The notes beneath the pieces were generated by a model. The model saw nothing but the letters and a program-made list of their open reading frames with translations, was not told the DNA's origin and did not search any database. A stretch of DNA of 64,000 nt, taken from NCBI GenBank assembly GCA_030374765.1, contig JARGXX010000095.1:1922001-1986000 (forward strand). The letters are read 5' to 3'. This document shows positions 10,360-21,646 of the stretch, in pieces. The first letter of the stretch is position 1. Each line of letters opens with the position of its first letter. Source of the stretch: Agarophyton chilense. Its lineage: Eukaryota > Rhodophyta > Florideophyceae > Gracilariales > Gracilariaceae. The position numbers were made by a program, and so were the translations under genes.

Positions 10360-13300
10360 TTCTCGTCTTGATTCCATTGAAACCAGTAATCAAACATGAA
10401 TGCGAACCCCGAATTAGAAGTAATTTTTGAGAGTCATTTAAAGGCACATTGAGTGCCTTTGCTCTCAGAGTTCTTCATGCGGGTGTATCAACTTCGGGAA
10501 CAGCTTCATTAGCCGGGTATAAATCCTTCCTCGCAGAAATAAAAGCTGTACAACGTTTCCTGTTTCTGTTGTCTACGGGCAGGAAAGGCCGAGCATCTGA
10601 ATAACTTTTGAAACTAGAAATTTACTTGGAACGTGAGACAGGACCCTCAATCCTCACACTGCACACCGAACGGGACGGTGAACGTCTTAAGGCTGCCCAC
10701 TACTTCGCGGCAGATGGCATGTAAGGAAATGAATCAACGCTCTACACTCCGGGATTAAATGAACGTCTCCAACTTGAACATGGGGCCCTTCATGGTGGTG
10801 TTAGGCCCTGTGTAAAAGAAGTTAACCTACCCATTCTGTACATGTCAGACATTTTGGAGCACGTTGTCAGCTGCAAGAATTGAATCATTCATTTATCGAT
10901 AAATGAAGTACCTCTCGAAGCATTGCTTAGATGCGACCCTGAAAACGTGAAGCTCCAACGTCCTTTTGTGTGTAAGACATATGCAATGGTGTGCAACTCA
11001 AAATCAGTACAGAAGCTCGAACCTTTCCTATTTTTTGGAATACTTCTTGGAGAACTCCGCGGTGCGCTTTATGAAGTTCAATAAAAAATCGTCCATATAA
11101 AACGAAGCAGTTTGAGATTCTACCGATAAACGTTTCCTGAGCTACCATCCCCAATTCTAACTGGTTCCTTTCAAACAACGAACAACGGATCCCGTAGATA
11201 TGATAACAACGACGAAGACCCTCTTCTTGGGGCACATAAATAGGAGAGTACTGGAGACAGCAATGAAGCTTTTTGACCACTTGAAACACAATCCTGAAAA
11301 CCTTTCAGACTGTGACTGGGAGAGTCGTTCTGATAAAAACGACCCTTCTTAATACTGTTCTGCTGTTACTTTCTTCCCATCACAAAAATCAGCATTACCG
11401 ACGTGTCTACACTAGAAACTGTACTTATGCCACATTCATATACAAATCATGCATCAAGAACGGATAGACTGTGTATCATTCATGTAATGTAGTTTCATGA
11501 GGCATGAAAAATAGTTATAAAGTTCATGCATATAGAACTATCTAGAAGTTTTTGTCTATTCTCTATAAACTCCGAAGATGGGTCTAGAACAATCTAAAAA
11601 ACTGCGTCTAATGGGTGTTTAGAGGGGGATCAGAAGTCTATATATGGAGCACTTGGTATCAAACTCTAGTGACATTTTGGACACAATATCTCAGCCCGTA
11701 CGAAAGGTAAAATATATTACAGTGCATCACTGTAATATGGCACCGCGCTCCCCGATAGCGATCGTGGCCCAATTACCTTCGTTGGACTGATAGCATGGCC
11801 GGGCTGGCCTCGGTTCGGGTTGAGATAACTTGAAAAGATGAGCCGGAAGGAAGGGTGTCTGCAACAGTGGTTGGTATGCTGATAGAATACTCTCGTGAAC
11901 TTGGTAAGGAACTTCTCTCGCGGGAACTGTGAGCATGAAACCCTATCTGCGCCGAGTCGCCCAAAGTAGTCTCTTACAACCATCCCGACTATGGTCTGCT
12001 TGCTAGGTCCAGTGAGTGGGACAAGGGTTCGAGTAACGCTTCAAAAAGTTGTTTCGTCAGGTAGGACATTTAAGCACTACTCCAGTACTGTTGAGCAAGT
12101 GGAGGAGAGAAGATTAGAGTTGATTGGTTCGTACTGATTCTCTCATCGAATAAGGACACCGAAGTGTTTACGTAGTGAAGTGGTGGAGAGATCCCGATCA
12201 GATTAGAAAGTATCAGACACCTCGTGATGTGGGAGCCGGACATAGCTTTCTGAAACCATCTTCTCCGCTGCAAGAGGACCTGCCGCTTCGGACCGAACCC
12301 AACGTAGAGGAAATAAAGCAAACGGAAATCAAGCTTTCAAGCCAGGCAGAACATATGATCATTCATGATGGTGGTTGTATTTAGACCAAACAAGGCAGGT
12401 GCGCTGGATGTGAAGAGGGATTGGTTGATTGTTGATGTACGGCTAGCAAACGATTTTGATTTAGAAAACACAGATGTATATCGGGGTTCTACAGAATTGA
12501 GGTCTCATTCGAGTCCCATCTCCGACTTAAGTCAGGGCACAGCAGATGAAAGCAATGACTATTGTGATGAGGAAGGTTTGGATGAAGAATAAGAAAAGCG
12601 CGTATGCTAATATTTCAGCCCCTTCTTCCTCGTGTTCTAATAGAAAGAAGCAAGGAACACGACACTCGCCTGTCTCTAGAAACCTCACTTATTAGCAGAA
12701 TATCTTCTGATGAGTTTTCGGTTCTTGTCGGTAAAGGGGACCAGCATCTTGAACACGTCATTTGTTGAACTTCTGCTGTAATAGATTTCCACAGTTTGTA
12801 CAGGAAATGGCTAGTTTCTCCCAATGAATGCGAAAGACTGACTAGCCTCCATCCGGGAATTCTTGACTTCGAAGCTGTGGTGAAGCACAAACGAAAACAA
12901 GCTCCTTATTTAGTTGGGAAAACCGCTTTCCTTGGAAGTGGAACCTCACAAACTGCAAAAATACAGGTAGGTGTGGAACGACGGGTCCGAACGGACTTCT
13001 ACAAAGACGTGAAAGCTGCTGTGAAAGAGTATTCATTAAACATGGAGGCAAGCAAGTTTGAAATTTTCCAGTCCTAAATATGCTTTTAGTTTAGATGACT
13101 TGTTCTGTGCTTCGAAATCGACGTACACTTTATCGCTTTGTAGAACTGCTGCAAATATTTCCTTACAATTGAACGTTAACACAACGTTCTTCTCCAGCGA
13201 GGGAAGAGCAACTTCGGTGGGTTGCCCTTTCGCTCTTCCCACGGCAGTCTTGTGGAATTGTCGGTTGTCCCTTAGGCGGGGCCCATTCTTAAAATATTGG

Positions 13301-13829
13301 GTTTCAACACACTTATTTTCCGAAACAAAATTCGTTCACCAATGCCGTGAAGTATTCCATATAATTACTCAATCCAGCTAAAAAGAAAATTTAATCTTCA
13401 TTTTTAATGCCGGTTTTTATTGAAAGAGAGGAATTAAATTAAAAGTCAGTTGGAGTGACGGTACTAGTCTTTGATACGGCCCGAAATGGTTGCGTATACG
13501 GTGTTTCTTTGTTGTTTGATATATTTGTATGGGTAATTGGTTTTCGACGAAAGTGGCATGGCTTCATTATTGCGAAAGGGGCTGACAGTAGTGAGTCTCT
13601 CTCTTTCCCTCCAGTCCAGAAAATACACAGCAACAGTAACGTTCTGCAAACGCATCTGAACAACGTCGGAGCCGGCCTTGTTTTGAGGTCGACATTCTTG
13701 CCAACGAGTAAAGGACTGGAATCCTCAACGGAGACATTCTGTATTGATATTGTTGACGTCAAGAAAATCCTTAAAAACTCATGGATTTTAATGGGTGATG
13801 GGTTTTTTTCAGTATTTGACATTGCAAAA
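10360..13829. repeat. Tandem array, copy 3, truncated
   Basis: Third direct copy, offset 5172 bp from copy 2. Homology stops at about 13829, in a short run of A after ttgacattgc, where copies 1 and 2 continue with cggtttcatt. It keeps about 3.47 kb and loses the RRM ORF and everything downstream. It carries scattered private substitutions, for example near 11217, 11927, 12089, 12134, 13444 and 13673. Confidence 0.95.
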
Positions 13830-13859
13830 TGTGTTGGTTATGTATCATGCTTGGGTTGA
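12154..13859 (+). other. Short plus-strand ORF chain, copy 3
   Basis: The same chain (12175-12384, 12365-12592, 12796-13077, 13058-13381, 13455-13859). The last frame keeps about 125 codons and then runs 9 codons into non-repeat sequence past the truncation point, ending in a foreign tail. Confidence 0.25.
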
Positions 13860-14232
13860 AGCATTACTCAACTACGGCGTACCATCTCCAGACAAATGGC
13901 CAATCGGAACGGTTGAGCTTTGTCATTGGCATCGCGTTCCATAGCGGATGTCACAATAGTACTTCAAAATGGAGATATTACGTGCAACCATCGTGGGGAT
14001 AGTTTTAAAGGTTTTCGCATTTTGTCTTCTTTTGTGATTGCTATGAGTAGTACTGTATTTCAGCGGAGCTTCATTTTCCGTTGGATTGGACTCACATACG
14101 TTAGAAGACATTCTGTGACCTGTCCATAAGTAAGGTATTTACAGAACATATGTTGGAGGGTCGAACTGGAAGAGTTTGGCATTGCCGTTGTGAATTATGT
14201 ATTTTTGTTTTGCAATGTAAAAGTTTTATTTA
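13830..14232. other. Spacer between array and transposon
   Basis: About 400 bp of unique sequence between the array truncation and the left end of the PIF/Harbinger element. Only ORFs under 70 codons occur, on both strands, with no recognisable product. Confidence 0.6.
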
Positions 14233-14465
14233 GAGCATCTCCATCGGGCTTCGTACAAAATGACAAAGTGCTATCGGTAAAGGGTCACATGTGCCGTGTT
14301 TAATGGTTGAAATAGGAGAAGGCATTTGTGACTTTGATCATTTGAAATTGGATGGCTGCACGTCTCCACCGGTTCGTGCGAACCGGTGGCCATTCCAACA
14401 TTTTCTCAACCATCCTGGAAACGAACCGTTCCCCTCGATCAACTGCTTCGTTTTCGAACTTCGCC

Positions 14466-15753
14466 ATGAACGAGAGCGTCTGGTGGGACGAAGCCACTGC
14501 GGAAGGAAACATTGACATTGATGACCTTCTCGACAGCAGTAGCAATGAAAGCGAGCAAGAATGGGGAGGCTCAAAGCCAGGAAAAGGTCTAAACATTGAC
14601 CGTAAAGCTCACGAAGCTTCTCAGAGACTACATCGACAATATTTCTGTGCCAATACTATATACGATGACGAAACATTCAAACGCCGACATCGCACTTCAC
14701 GCAAAGTTTTTGATCGAATTTTTTGACGCAATCACAAAACATGACCGGTTCTTTCAGCAAAGGCGGGACTGCACCGGGCAACTTGGCCTGAATCCTTATC
14801 TAAAAGTGATAGCAGCTTTTTGCATTTTGGCTTATGGAATGGCCGCCGATTCTGTGGACGAACTTTTGGCAGTGAGCGATACGACAGCCTTACTTTGTCT
14901 TGACCATTTCGTCAAATCATTAATTGCTTGCTTCTCAAGCGAATACTTGCGAGCCCCGACAGAAGCGGACATGAAGCAAATACTTCTTTTCTCAGACCGA
15001 CCTGGACTTCCGAGTATGCTTGGGAGCATTGATTGCAGTAAATAGCACTGGAAAAATTGCCCGACTGTCTGGCATGGGCAATACAAAGGCAAGGAAGGGG
15101 TTCCTGTCGTAACTCTTGAGGTAATCTGCGACATATCGCTGTGGATATGGCATGCCTTTTATGGCTTTCTTGGCTCTGGGAACGATATAAATGTCGTCGA
15201 GGCATCCACTCTCATTGGAAAAATGAGTAATGTGGCGTTCCCACCACCCCTAGAGTACATCATTAACGGAGTGAGAAGAAACAAGCCGTATTGGCTCGCT
15301 GACGGAATATATCTGAAGTGGCCTGTTTTCGTACAAACCGTAGCCTTCCCGGCAAATAAGAAAGAAGAATGCTTAGCGAAGCATCAAGAAGCGTGCCAAA
15401 AAGGTGTTGAAAGAGCGTTCGGTGTTCTACAGAGCAAGTGGAATATCGTAGAGAGGCCGGCTGGCTTCTGGGCTAAAGAAACGATGAAAGCTGTTATGCA
15501 ATGCTGTATAATTTTACACAACATGATGGTGGAGGACCGCGGTGGGCTCGATGTTGAAGTCGACGCCGTCCCTGGAGATGGAGATATTGTTATCGGCAAT
15601 GAAGCAGCGCCTATGTGGAGTGCCCTAAACCGAGTACCTGGGCATGCACCACCACCGATTGGGAGTTTCGCTGCTATGTGTGAGACGCAAGGTTTTCTAA
15701 AAGATAGCAAAGAGTACTTCGAAACTCGGAGATTGCTTATGGAACACCTGTAG
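14466..15753 (+). pseudogene. PIF/Harbinger transposase (DDE_Tnp_4 / Plant_tran), broken
   Basis: Starts at the ATG of MNESVWWDE and reads through a helix-turn-helix-like region (DDETFKRRHRTSRKVFDRIF). A T6 run at 14719-14724 shifts the frame by one base; the continuation FDAITKHDRFF is in the next frame. The catalytic region follows with GSIDC (first Asp), then an in-frame TAG at 15043-15045 just after the residues SIDCSK. It resumes in the same frame with HWKNCPTVWHGQYKGKEG, GSGNDINV (second Asp) and ACQKGVERAFGVLQ (Glu), all typical of the family. The catalytic triad residues are therefore still visible, but the protein cannot be made as one chain without frameshift and readthrough. It would have cut and pasted the element with help from ORF1. 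Confidence 0.88.
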
Positions 15754-15817
15754 AACCGGGAGGGTGATATTTATATTGCAGTTGCGTGCAAGCAGGCCCA
15801 TAGTTGTTTGCGACTGG

Positions 15818-16829
15818 TCAGAGAACATCTTTACGGCACACAGCAGCTCCAGAAATAGCATCAAGGGCGTTTTCGTCTTCAGATGGGTTCTCCTGATCCA
15901 CAAGTGACGCATTATCTGCGATGCTGGAAGGTTTTTTTTCACAACCGGGGTCGGTACAACCAGCAGCCTTCTTTTGTTTCCTGGACACATGTTCAGAAGA
16001 GCGATTGGCTTTACGGGCAGCTGTTCTTTCATGCAGAGTCTCTAAAATCTCCTTCTGCATGAGAGCAAAAAATCTCTTGCCTGCGTAGATTCGGAACCAC
16101 CAGGACCGTTCATGAAAAGCAGTATTTTTTTATGACGTTCCAACGCATTGCCGCGAATCTGTTGCAGTTTTACAGCCTCTTGAGCGATCTTGATCCGTTT
16201 GTTGGTGTTGTGCTGCTTTTATTTGTTTCCTTTGCTTTGAGACACCCTGTTGGCCGCTCGAAAGATTGCAAAAATACCGGCTTCACTTCTGATGTAGAAA
16301 AAGGTAATGAGCTATCAGAAACGTCTTCGCAATCTGGCTGGGACTCAGGTGTGCTTGATAGAGACCTTGATCTCTTGCAAGGTGATTGCATCTCTGACAC
16401 AGCCCCGCCTCCTGAAATCTTTTCGTGAAACCGAAGGATTTTTCAAGCTTCTAGAAACTTGAAAGGCTTTCCAATCTTTTCAGTTGGATCCTTGATCTTC
16501 TTCTCGTTGAAACGCGGTGTTGTGATACGCAGGACGTCATATTCGTTTACTCCAGTTGATTTGTTTCCAATCACAGTGCTGTGGCAGGCGGAGAAACGTA
16601 TGCACTGTTTCAAAATGGTTTTGATTTGAGTACAGGTAGAGGCAAGCGGTCGGAGAAGAAGACCTTCTGGCTTTGTATGTTTGTACTTGTTCCATATTTT
16701 TTCGTGAAACGTGTTGCCTTTTTTCTGTGAGCCCACGATTGGATCTTCGAAAAATCGAATCCAGGATTTCGCAGGCAAAACGTCTTCTTTCGCAGAATAG
16801 TTGCAGCCGCAAACGTTTGCGGCAGACAT
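15818..16829 (-). pseudogene. PIF/Harbinger ORF1 accessory protein (NAM-associated domain), broken
   Basis: On the minus strand from ATG 16829 the frame encodes a NAM-associated/Myb-like domain: SWIRFFEDP, GSQKKGNTFHEKIWNKY, KPEGLLLRPL and GKPFKFLEA, the pattern of plant PIF/Harbinger ORF1 proteins that bind the termini with the transposase. A TGA at 16443-16445 sits where the family has Trp (EA-stop-KILRFHEK), a likely TGG to TGA change. The frame continues (SEMQSPCKRSRS, RPTGCLKAKE). It then shifts near 16200 into NKRIKIAQEAVKLQQIRGN, and shifts again at an A6 run (16067-16072) into ALMQKEILETLHERT. The C-terminal Lys/Glu-rich helix is typical. At least three lesions. Confidence 0.8.
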
Positions 16830-16949
16830 GAAGAGATGCTCCGAAGTCTGGTGTGGGAGTAGTGCAGGAAGAGAAAGAATGATAAGAGGACAATAGGAAA
16901 GCAGGAGAGAGGCATAGTGTTGCAGCTGTACTTGTGCGACCAAGGAAAG

Positions 16950-17006
16950 GATGTAGTGAAGTTTCGGGGATGTAATGGAGTTTCGGGGATGTATTGCAGT
17001 TTCGGT
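16950..17006. repeat. Three 19-bp tandem repeats
   Basis: Units 16950-16968, 16969-16987 and 16988-17006 all follow the pattern gatgta-n-tg-n-agtttcggg with 2-3 differences each. They lie inside the transposon upstream of the ORF1 start. Subterminal repeats of this sort are often transposase-binding sites; that is inference here. Confidence 0.75.
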
Positions 17007-17264
17007 TTGCTTTTTTCGCGAACCGCCGCCAAAGATCTTCGCGCCAACTTCTCGCCAATGAAAGTGCGGCGCTTGGATAGCCCGGAAGCAAATCAAGGTG
17101 GCAAAAAGAGGCGGATTTGCCACCTCGGTTTATTATTTGGTGTGATGCGAAAGTGCGTTCGAAGTTTGGTGTTATCCGGTGAGGATGTCCGAAAAGCGCA
17201 CAAGTGCTCAAGTATGACACATTCGGTCGTTTTCTGCTTTTGTTTCGCACGGGTGAGGAAGCTC

Positions 17265-19660
17265 TTAAATAGGCAACACTACAAATAGACTAGACCAACT
17301 TGACTTTTCCTTCAATAAAACTCCTCATTCGGGGTTTGTGGTTGTAATGTTTCTCCAATTTCGGAAAACACTACTTTCTTTGAAAGTTGGCACGCCTGAT
17401 CAATGGTATAGTTTTCCATTTTACGTCTATAAAAGATTTTTCTTAGGAAGTAGAGCATCCGAGCGGTTAGGAACCTACAAATACGAGCGTACAATGCGTA
17501 CAAAGGAAAGTACCGGAAAACATTTAGGAAACTGGGCGGTCTGCTATCGCCGTGCCCAAACAAGACAGTGTGTATGGTAGAGAAAGCATGAAAAACAGAC
17601 ACAAAACCTGTAAATGTACTTGTTGATCTGCGCAATCGACCAATGTAGAAGGTTAGGGGTGCTAAACGTTTATTGCTAAGAGTTGTGGCCGACGTCGTTT
17701 ACTTAGGCAAAGGGATGTAAGTCCAAGGGTTGAACCTATGCCATTCTGACGAAAAAAATAAATACTTACTATAGCGGCATCAATTTACCATGAACTTGCA
17801 CAGTATTGCTTTTTTCATCCTACTGAAGACCGAAAGGATTTTTTGTAATGAAAATATACACGGCTGACACGTGGAATCTGTGGAAGTCAAGGTGATAATA
17901 CACCGGCAAAGGTCGTCCCCAACCTGACCTGCTGGTATGCCTTTGTCCTCGCCGAGTACGTTTTCTCCCTCCCTAACCCACCCGTCCTTTTAGTCTTTCC
18001 TGCATGCGTTTGTCCCCGTTCCTGGCTATGGGACCCATGATTACCCCGCTTTAGGAATATCTAGCCGATTTTACATAGTATGAGCTATTGAGCCAAGTGC
18101 CCCATTGGGTACGAAGTGGGCGAGGATCCCCCATTTGGGGATCTGAGCTGTTTATGTGGTAAAATCAATATTTTCACTCACTCGTAAGTGATTTGCATTT
18201 CTGCCCGGTGTTTCGGCCGCACCATGTGTGTGACGGACTTGTCCACAGCATTGTTCACTGAATGGCGCCCTGTGGACCGTCCACTGGCATATGCCATGAC
18301 GTCCACCCGTTCACACGTGATGTGCACTATAAAAGAACGGCCGCCGCTGGACTCCCTGGCGGGGGGGGGGAGGTTGAATTTGTCACATTCACAACGTGTT
18401 CCGTTCTGTGTACTCACCTTTAGATCAGCTTATTCGTCACTATACTAGATACTGTTTCTACGGGAATCATTGCCACTTTCAAGCGTACAAATTATTTCTT
18501 TTTGAAATCCTAGCCTCCCTATTGAATATATTGTTTTTATTCTGTTGGCTTGCAAAAATAAAAATGCGCTTGCTTCCATCAGTGATACCTCTTTTTGCCC
18601 TCACCGGACAACTTGTAGAGAGCGATCTACAAAGACTGGAGCCCATCTCCTAAATTCGACACAGTAGTTTTCTTTTACGCTCCGCACTCATCAAGACTGT
18701 ATGTGTCGAGTTGAAATCCCATGGTAGTTATTCAGATCGGAAGAAGATCTATCGCCGTTTAACAAATTTTGAGGGTAATATGCAAAAGCCTTTTCGTCGT
18801 TTTTCTGCATTAATAAAACCAAATTATAGGATTTGGTTTAAGAATAAGTAACTAGCACAACTGTCTGGCATAGTAAGGTATATGCTTTTATATGTTAAAA
18901 ATATTACTATTAACATTTATTGAAAGGCTTCTTGTAAAAATTCAACCTTCAAAAGTTGTACTTTCTAGTTCCAAATATATAGAGATTATAAAAACAGAAC
19001 GCAAAAAACTTTTGAAGCTCTCAAAAACGACTTCTTTAGGAAAGTTTTAGATTTGCCACGAAACACCATACTTATATTTGTGTTTTGAGATCTTTCAAAT
19101 CAATAGGGAGATTGATTAGAGGACAGCGATATTTACTTTGAACTTTTTTTTCATATATAAATTTAGTTTTTTCTCATTTTTTCAAGGTTTACATATATTT
19201 AATTGGTGTGCCTTACATTTTTTAAAATATGTCTTTGTTTGCTAGAATGATTGGATTTCCTTAATATTGCACTCTTTTTTATTACTCTTGTTTTTACTTC
19301 AGCCGTCTCCTTTGACTTTGTTTTGCTCTCACCTGGTCTGTTACGCTCAAAAGCATATCTATCACTTATTTGTATTTCGGTTGTAACCACCTGCGTCGTG
19401 TCCTTTTTGTTCATACGGATATGACGTTCACAATTGATAAGTAAGTTGCCCACAGCACACCACCACCGTTTCACATGAATTAATTCTTCTACAAATGGTG
19501 GTACGCAAATCCCGTGCAACTCATGCCCACGAAACACAGGTGGGCATTCTGTCAATTTTGTCTATTATACTTGCGCGAGAATAAGTTTAGCGTAAATCCT
19601 CTGTTGTCGATTTAATGATCGAACAGTTTCGGGCCGGCCAGAAATGGGCGTGGAGGCGGA
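17265..19660. other. Gene-poor interval, 2.4 kb
   Basis: No ORF with a recognisable product. A TATAAAAG (18328-18335) and a G10 run (18361-18370) are the only notable sites. An AT-rich stretch covers about 18760-19200. A 118-codon minus-strand frame at 19199-19555 starts at TTG and has no recognisable domain. No remnant of the transposon continues past 17264. Confidence 0.6.
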
Positions 19661-21034
19661 ATGCAAGTGCCCGCCGTACCTTTGGTACCTCTAGATGCGT
19701 CAGAGCCAATTGCTGCGGCGTGTTTGGTCAGCAACGCCTCCCAGCGATACGGCGTTTCGCTCCAGATTTTGCAGAATCCACCAGCCACTCATAGCGCCCG
19801 CTTCGTCCCCTCGCGTGGCTCACACCAACCTCGTCAAAGCCTGCAACGAGCAACTTCTTTTAGAAAAGTCTTCGCCCCGCAATCTGGCAGAACTCCTCGC
19901 TCACCATTCTCTACCATGGCCTTCGTCACAAGTGTGCCTGTGCTCACAACTCGCAGAAGGGCTGCAGCGAGTACGAAACGCTACGCGTCTCCGGTAGCCA
20001 TCGCGAAGAAGCCCGAGCCTCCGAAAGACTTTTCACCACCCAGCCCGCGCCCATTTTACGTTCGTCCCGACAGGGCGATTGACATAGCTCAGGCAAGCGC
20101 TAGTCAGCTTCTTAGAACCTATGCCGGAGCATTCGTGGAGGGCTACCGTCTGAAATCTGAAGATGGAAAACTCGTTGAGTATTCAGCAACGCTTCCAAAG
20201 TCAAAACCAGACATTCCGTTGCGACTCTTCGAATTTGAGGCCTGCCCGTTTTGCAGAAAGGTTCGGGAGGCCGTTTCCATTCTCGATCTGGATGTGCTCG
20301 TCTTCCCCTGTCCAAAGGGAGGTGTTCTGTATCGCCAGTTTGTCAAGCAAATCGGTGGAAAAACGCAGTTCCCGTATCTGCAAGATCCCAACACCGAATT
20401 TTCTGGCTACGAATCAGATGACATCATCAAGTACTTGTACAAGACTTACGGACCGTCCAATGCGCGCATTCCATTTGTTCTCAGCAATGCCGGTACTTTT
20501 TCTGCGGGGCTCGCCGCTACATTGCGAAGGGGACGTGGCCGAGCTCGCAGCCCCAAGACGGTACCGGCTGCCGAACCGCTTGAGCTCTGGGGGTACGAGG
20601 CATCCCCTTTTGTCCGCCTTGTACGCGAAACGCTTGCTGATCTGGAACTGCCGTATTATCTGCATACCACGGCAAGGGGCTCGGTGAAGAGGGCTGAGTT
20701 GAAAGAGTTGGTCGGAAGGTTCCAGGTGCCGTACCTAGTGGACCCCAACACCGATATTGCCATGTTCGAAAGTGCTGAAATTTGTGAGTATCTGCGCGCA
20801 ACCTACGGTGCTGACGCCGCTGGCGCGGTCAAAGAACCGGAGGCTGGTACTGCGTTCATGCCTGGGGATCCATGGTATAAAGAACCTGCTGATGAGCAAA
20901 CAGCGGAGCCCCAAGTCAAAGCGGCACCAGTTCCTGAGCAATCGCTAAATCCTCAGGTCGAGACTGACGAGGTACTTGAGCAATACTGCGAGCAAAATCC
21001 AGACAGCGACGAATGTCGTGTGTATGAAGATTAG
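19661..21034 (+). CDS. Plastid-type protein with two thioredoxin-fold (GST N-terminal-like) domains
   Basis: 457 residues, one exon. The N-terminus (about 1-115) is rich in Ser/Ala/Arg and lacks acidic residues, like a plastid transit peptide; a second Met at residue 86 could be an alternative start. Domain 1 (about 188-275) holds FEFEACPFCRKVRE, an active-site CPFC followed by a cis-Pro segment (TQFPYLQDPNT) and an ESDDIIKYL helix. Domain 2 (about 305-390) repeats the layout (LWGYEASPFVRLVRE, FQVPYLVDPNT, ESAEICEYL) but both cysteines are replaced (SPFV). This matches plant plastid 'thioredoxin family' proteins with tandem GST_N_3-type domains. The second domain is thus unlikely to do dithiol chemistry. 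The acidic, low-complexity C-terminus ends in ECRVYED. Exact substrate unknown. Confidence 0.85.
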   Translation: MQVPAVPLVPLDASEPIAAACLVSNASQRYGVSLQILQNPPATHSARFVPSRGSHQPRQSLQRATSFRKVFAPQSGRTPRSPFSTMAFVTSVPVLTTRRRAAASTKRYASPVAIAKKPEPPKDFSPPSPRPFYVRPDRAIDIAQASASQLLRTYAGAFVEGYRLKSEDGKLVEYSATLPKSKPDIPLRLFEFEACPFCRKVREAVSILDLDVLVFPCPKGGVLYRQFVKQIGGKTQFPYLQDPNTEFSGYESDDIIKYLYKTYGPSNARIPFVLSNAGTFSAGLAATLRRGRGRARSPKTVPAAEPLELWGYEASPFVRLVRETLADLELPYYLHTTARGSVKRAELKELVGRFQVPYLVDPNTDIAMFESAEICEYLRATYGADAAGAVKEPEAGTAFMPGDPWYKEPADEQTAEPQVKAAPVPEQSLNPQVETDEVLEQYCEQNPDSDECRVYED

Positions 21035-21382
21035 AAGAAATCTGAGACAGCATCGCAAACTAGGTGAAGCGCTGATGCAAAGACCGGTTCGTGTAACGTC
21101 GTATAGTAAGGATTCTGTCTATCAACAAGCGTTTGGCGCACAAGAGGGAAGAAATAGTGCGGAAAAGTGACGGTCTCTGGGTTGTGCATTTACTTGGAGA
21201 AGCAGGGGTTGAATGTTTGTACAACTTGGTAATTTACGCATACCAGGTCAAAAAGTGTTCATTAGTAAAAAAAAAAAGCGTGTGTGAGTCAAAGTAATGA
21301 ATGACGACATGTATTCTCTCAAAATCGGCGGTAGCGTTTTTTCAACGGCATGCGACAATCAAGTAGAGAAAGAATACGTGCT
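21035..21382. other. 3' intergenic spacer
   Basis: Convergent 3' region between the thioredoxin-fold gene (+) and the small membrane protein gene (-). It contains an A12 run near 21269. No further gene seen. Confidence 0.5.
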
Positions 21383-21646
21383 CTACCGAGTGGAAACCAA
21401 TGATGTGCTGAGACTTGCGCGCATTAGCAAAGGTTCATAAGCAACGTCGCGACTTTCCTTTTCTTCTTCTTCTTCTTCTTCTTCTTCTTCGTCGGAATCG
21501 TCGTCGTCTTCCAGTTCAGTCTGTTGTTGGTACTCATCAACTTGTTTTGTTGCATTGCGCATGTGCATCCAGGCTTCGACCATGACGTACAGTACAGCCC
21601 ACACCGAAGCGATGTAAAGGAACCATTTGTAGGGGCACAGAGTCAT
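21383..21646 (-). CDS. Small acidic single-pass membrane protein, unidentified
   Basis: 87 residues from an ATG. The N-terminal part forms one plausible transmembrane helix (about residues 6-27, KWFLYIASVWAVLYVMVEAW). A strongly acidic stretch follows, encoded by a TTC/CTT microsatellite on the plus strand (about 21460-21490) giving a run of Glu, and then a short tail. This gives an N-in or N-out tail-type topology with an acidic soluble side. I do not recognise a family. The clear hydrophobic/acidic partition favours a real gene; the microsatellite means the Glu count is probably polymorphic. Confidence 0.5.
   Translation of the reverse strand: MTLCPYKWFLYIASVWAVLYVMVEAWMHMRNATKQVDEYQQQTELEDDDDSDEEEEEEEEEEKESRDVAYEPLLMRASLSTSLVSTR

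Larger units (their letters stand above)
14233..17264. mobile_element. Decayed PIF/Harbinger DNA transposon (~3.0 kb)
   Basis: The element carries the two hallmark PIF/Harbinger genes in convergent orientation: a Plant_tran-type DDE transposase (+) and a NAM-associated/Myb-like ORF1 protein (-). The proposed left end is GAGCATCTCCATCGGG, preceded by TTA (14230-14232). The proposed right end, read inward on the minus strand, is GAGCTTCCTCACCCG and is followed on the plus strand by TTA (17265-17267). TTA is the standard 3-bp target duplication of this superfamily. The terminal repeats are short and imperfect, so the ends are provisional, while the gene content is firm. Both genes carry disabling lesions, so the copy is non-autonomous now unless the lesions are sequencing errors. 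Confidence 0.7.

Noticed and set aside
18328-18370. TATAAAAG plus G10 run as the promoter of a gene.
   Set aside because: No ORF or RNA gene follows that I can support.
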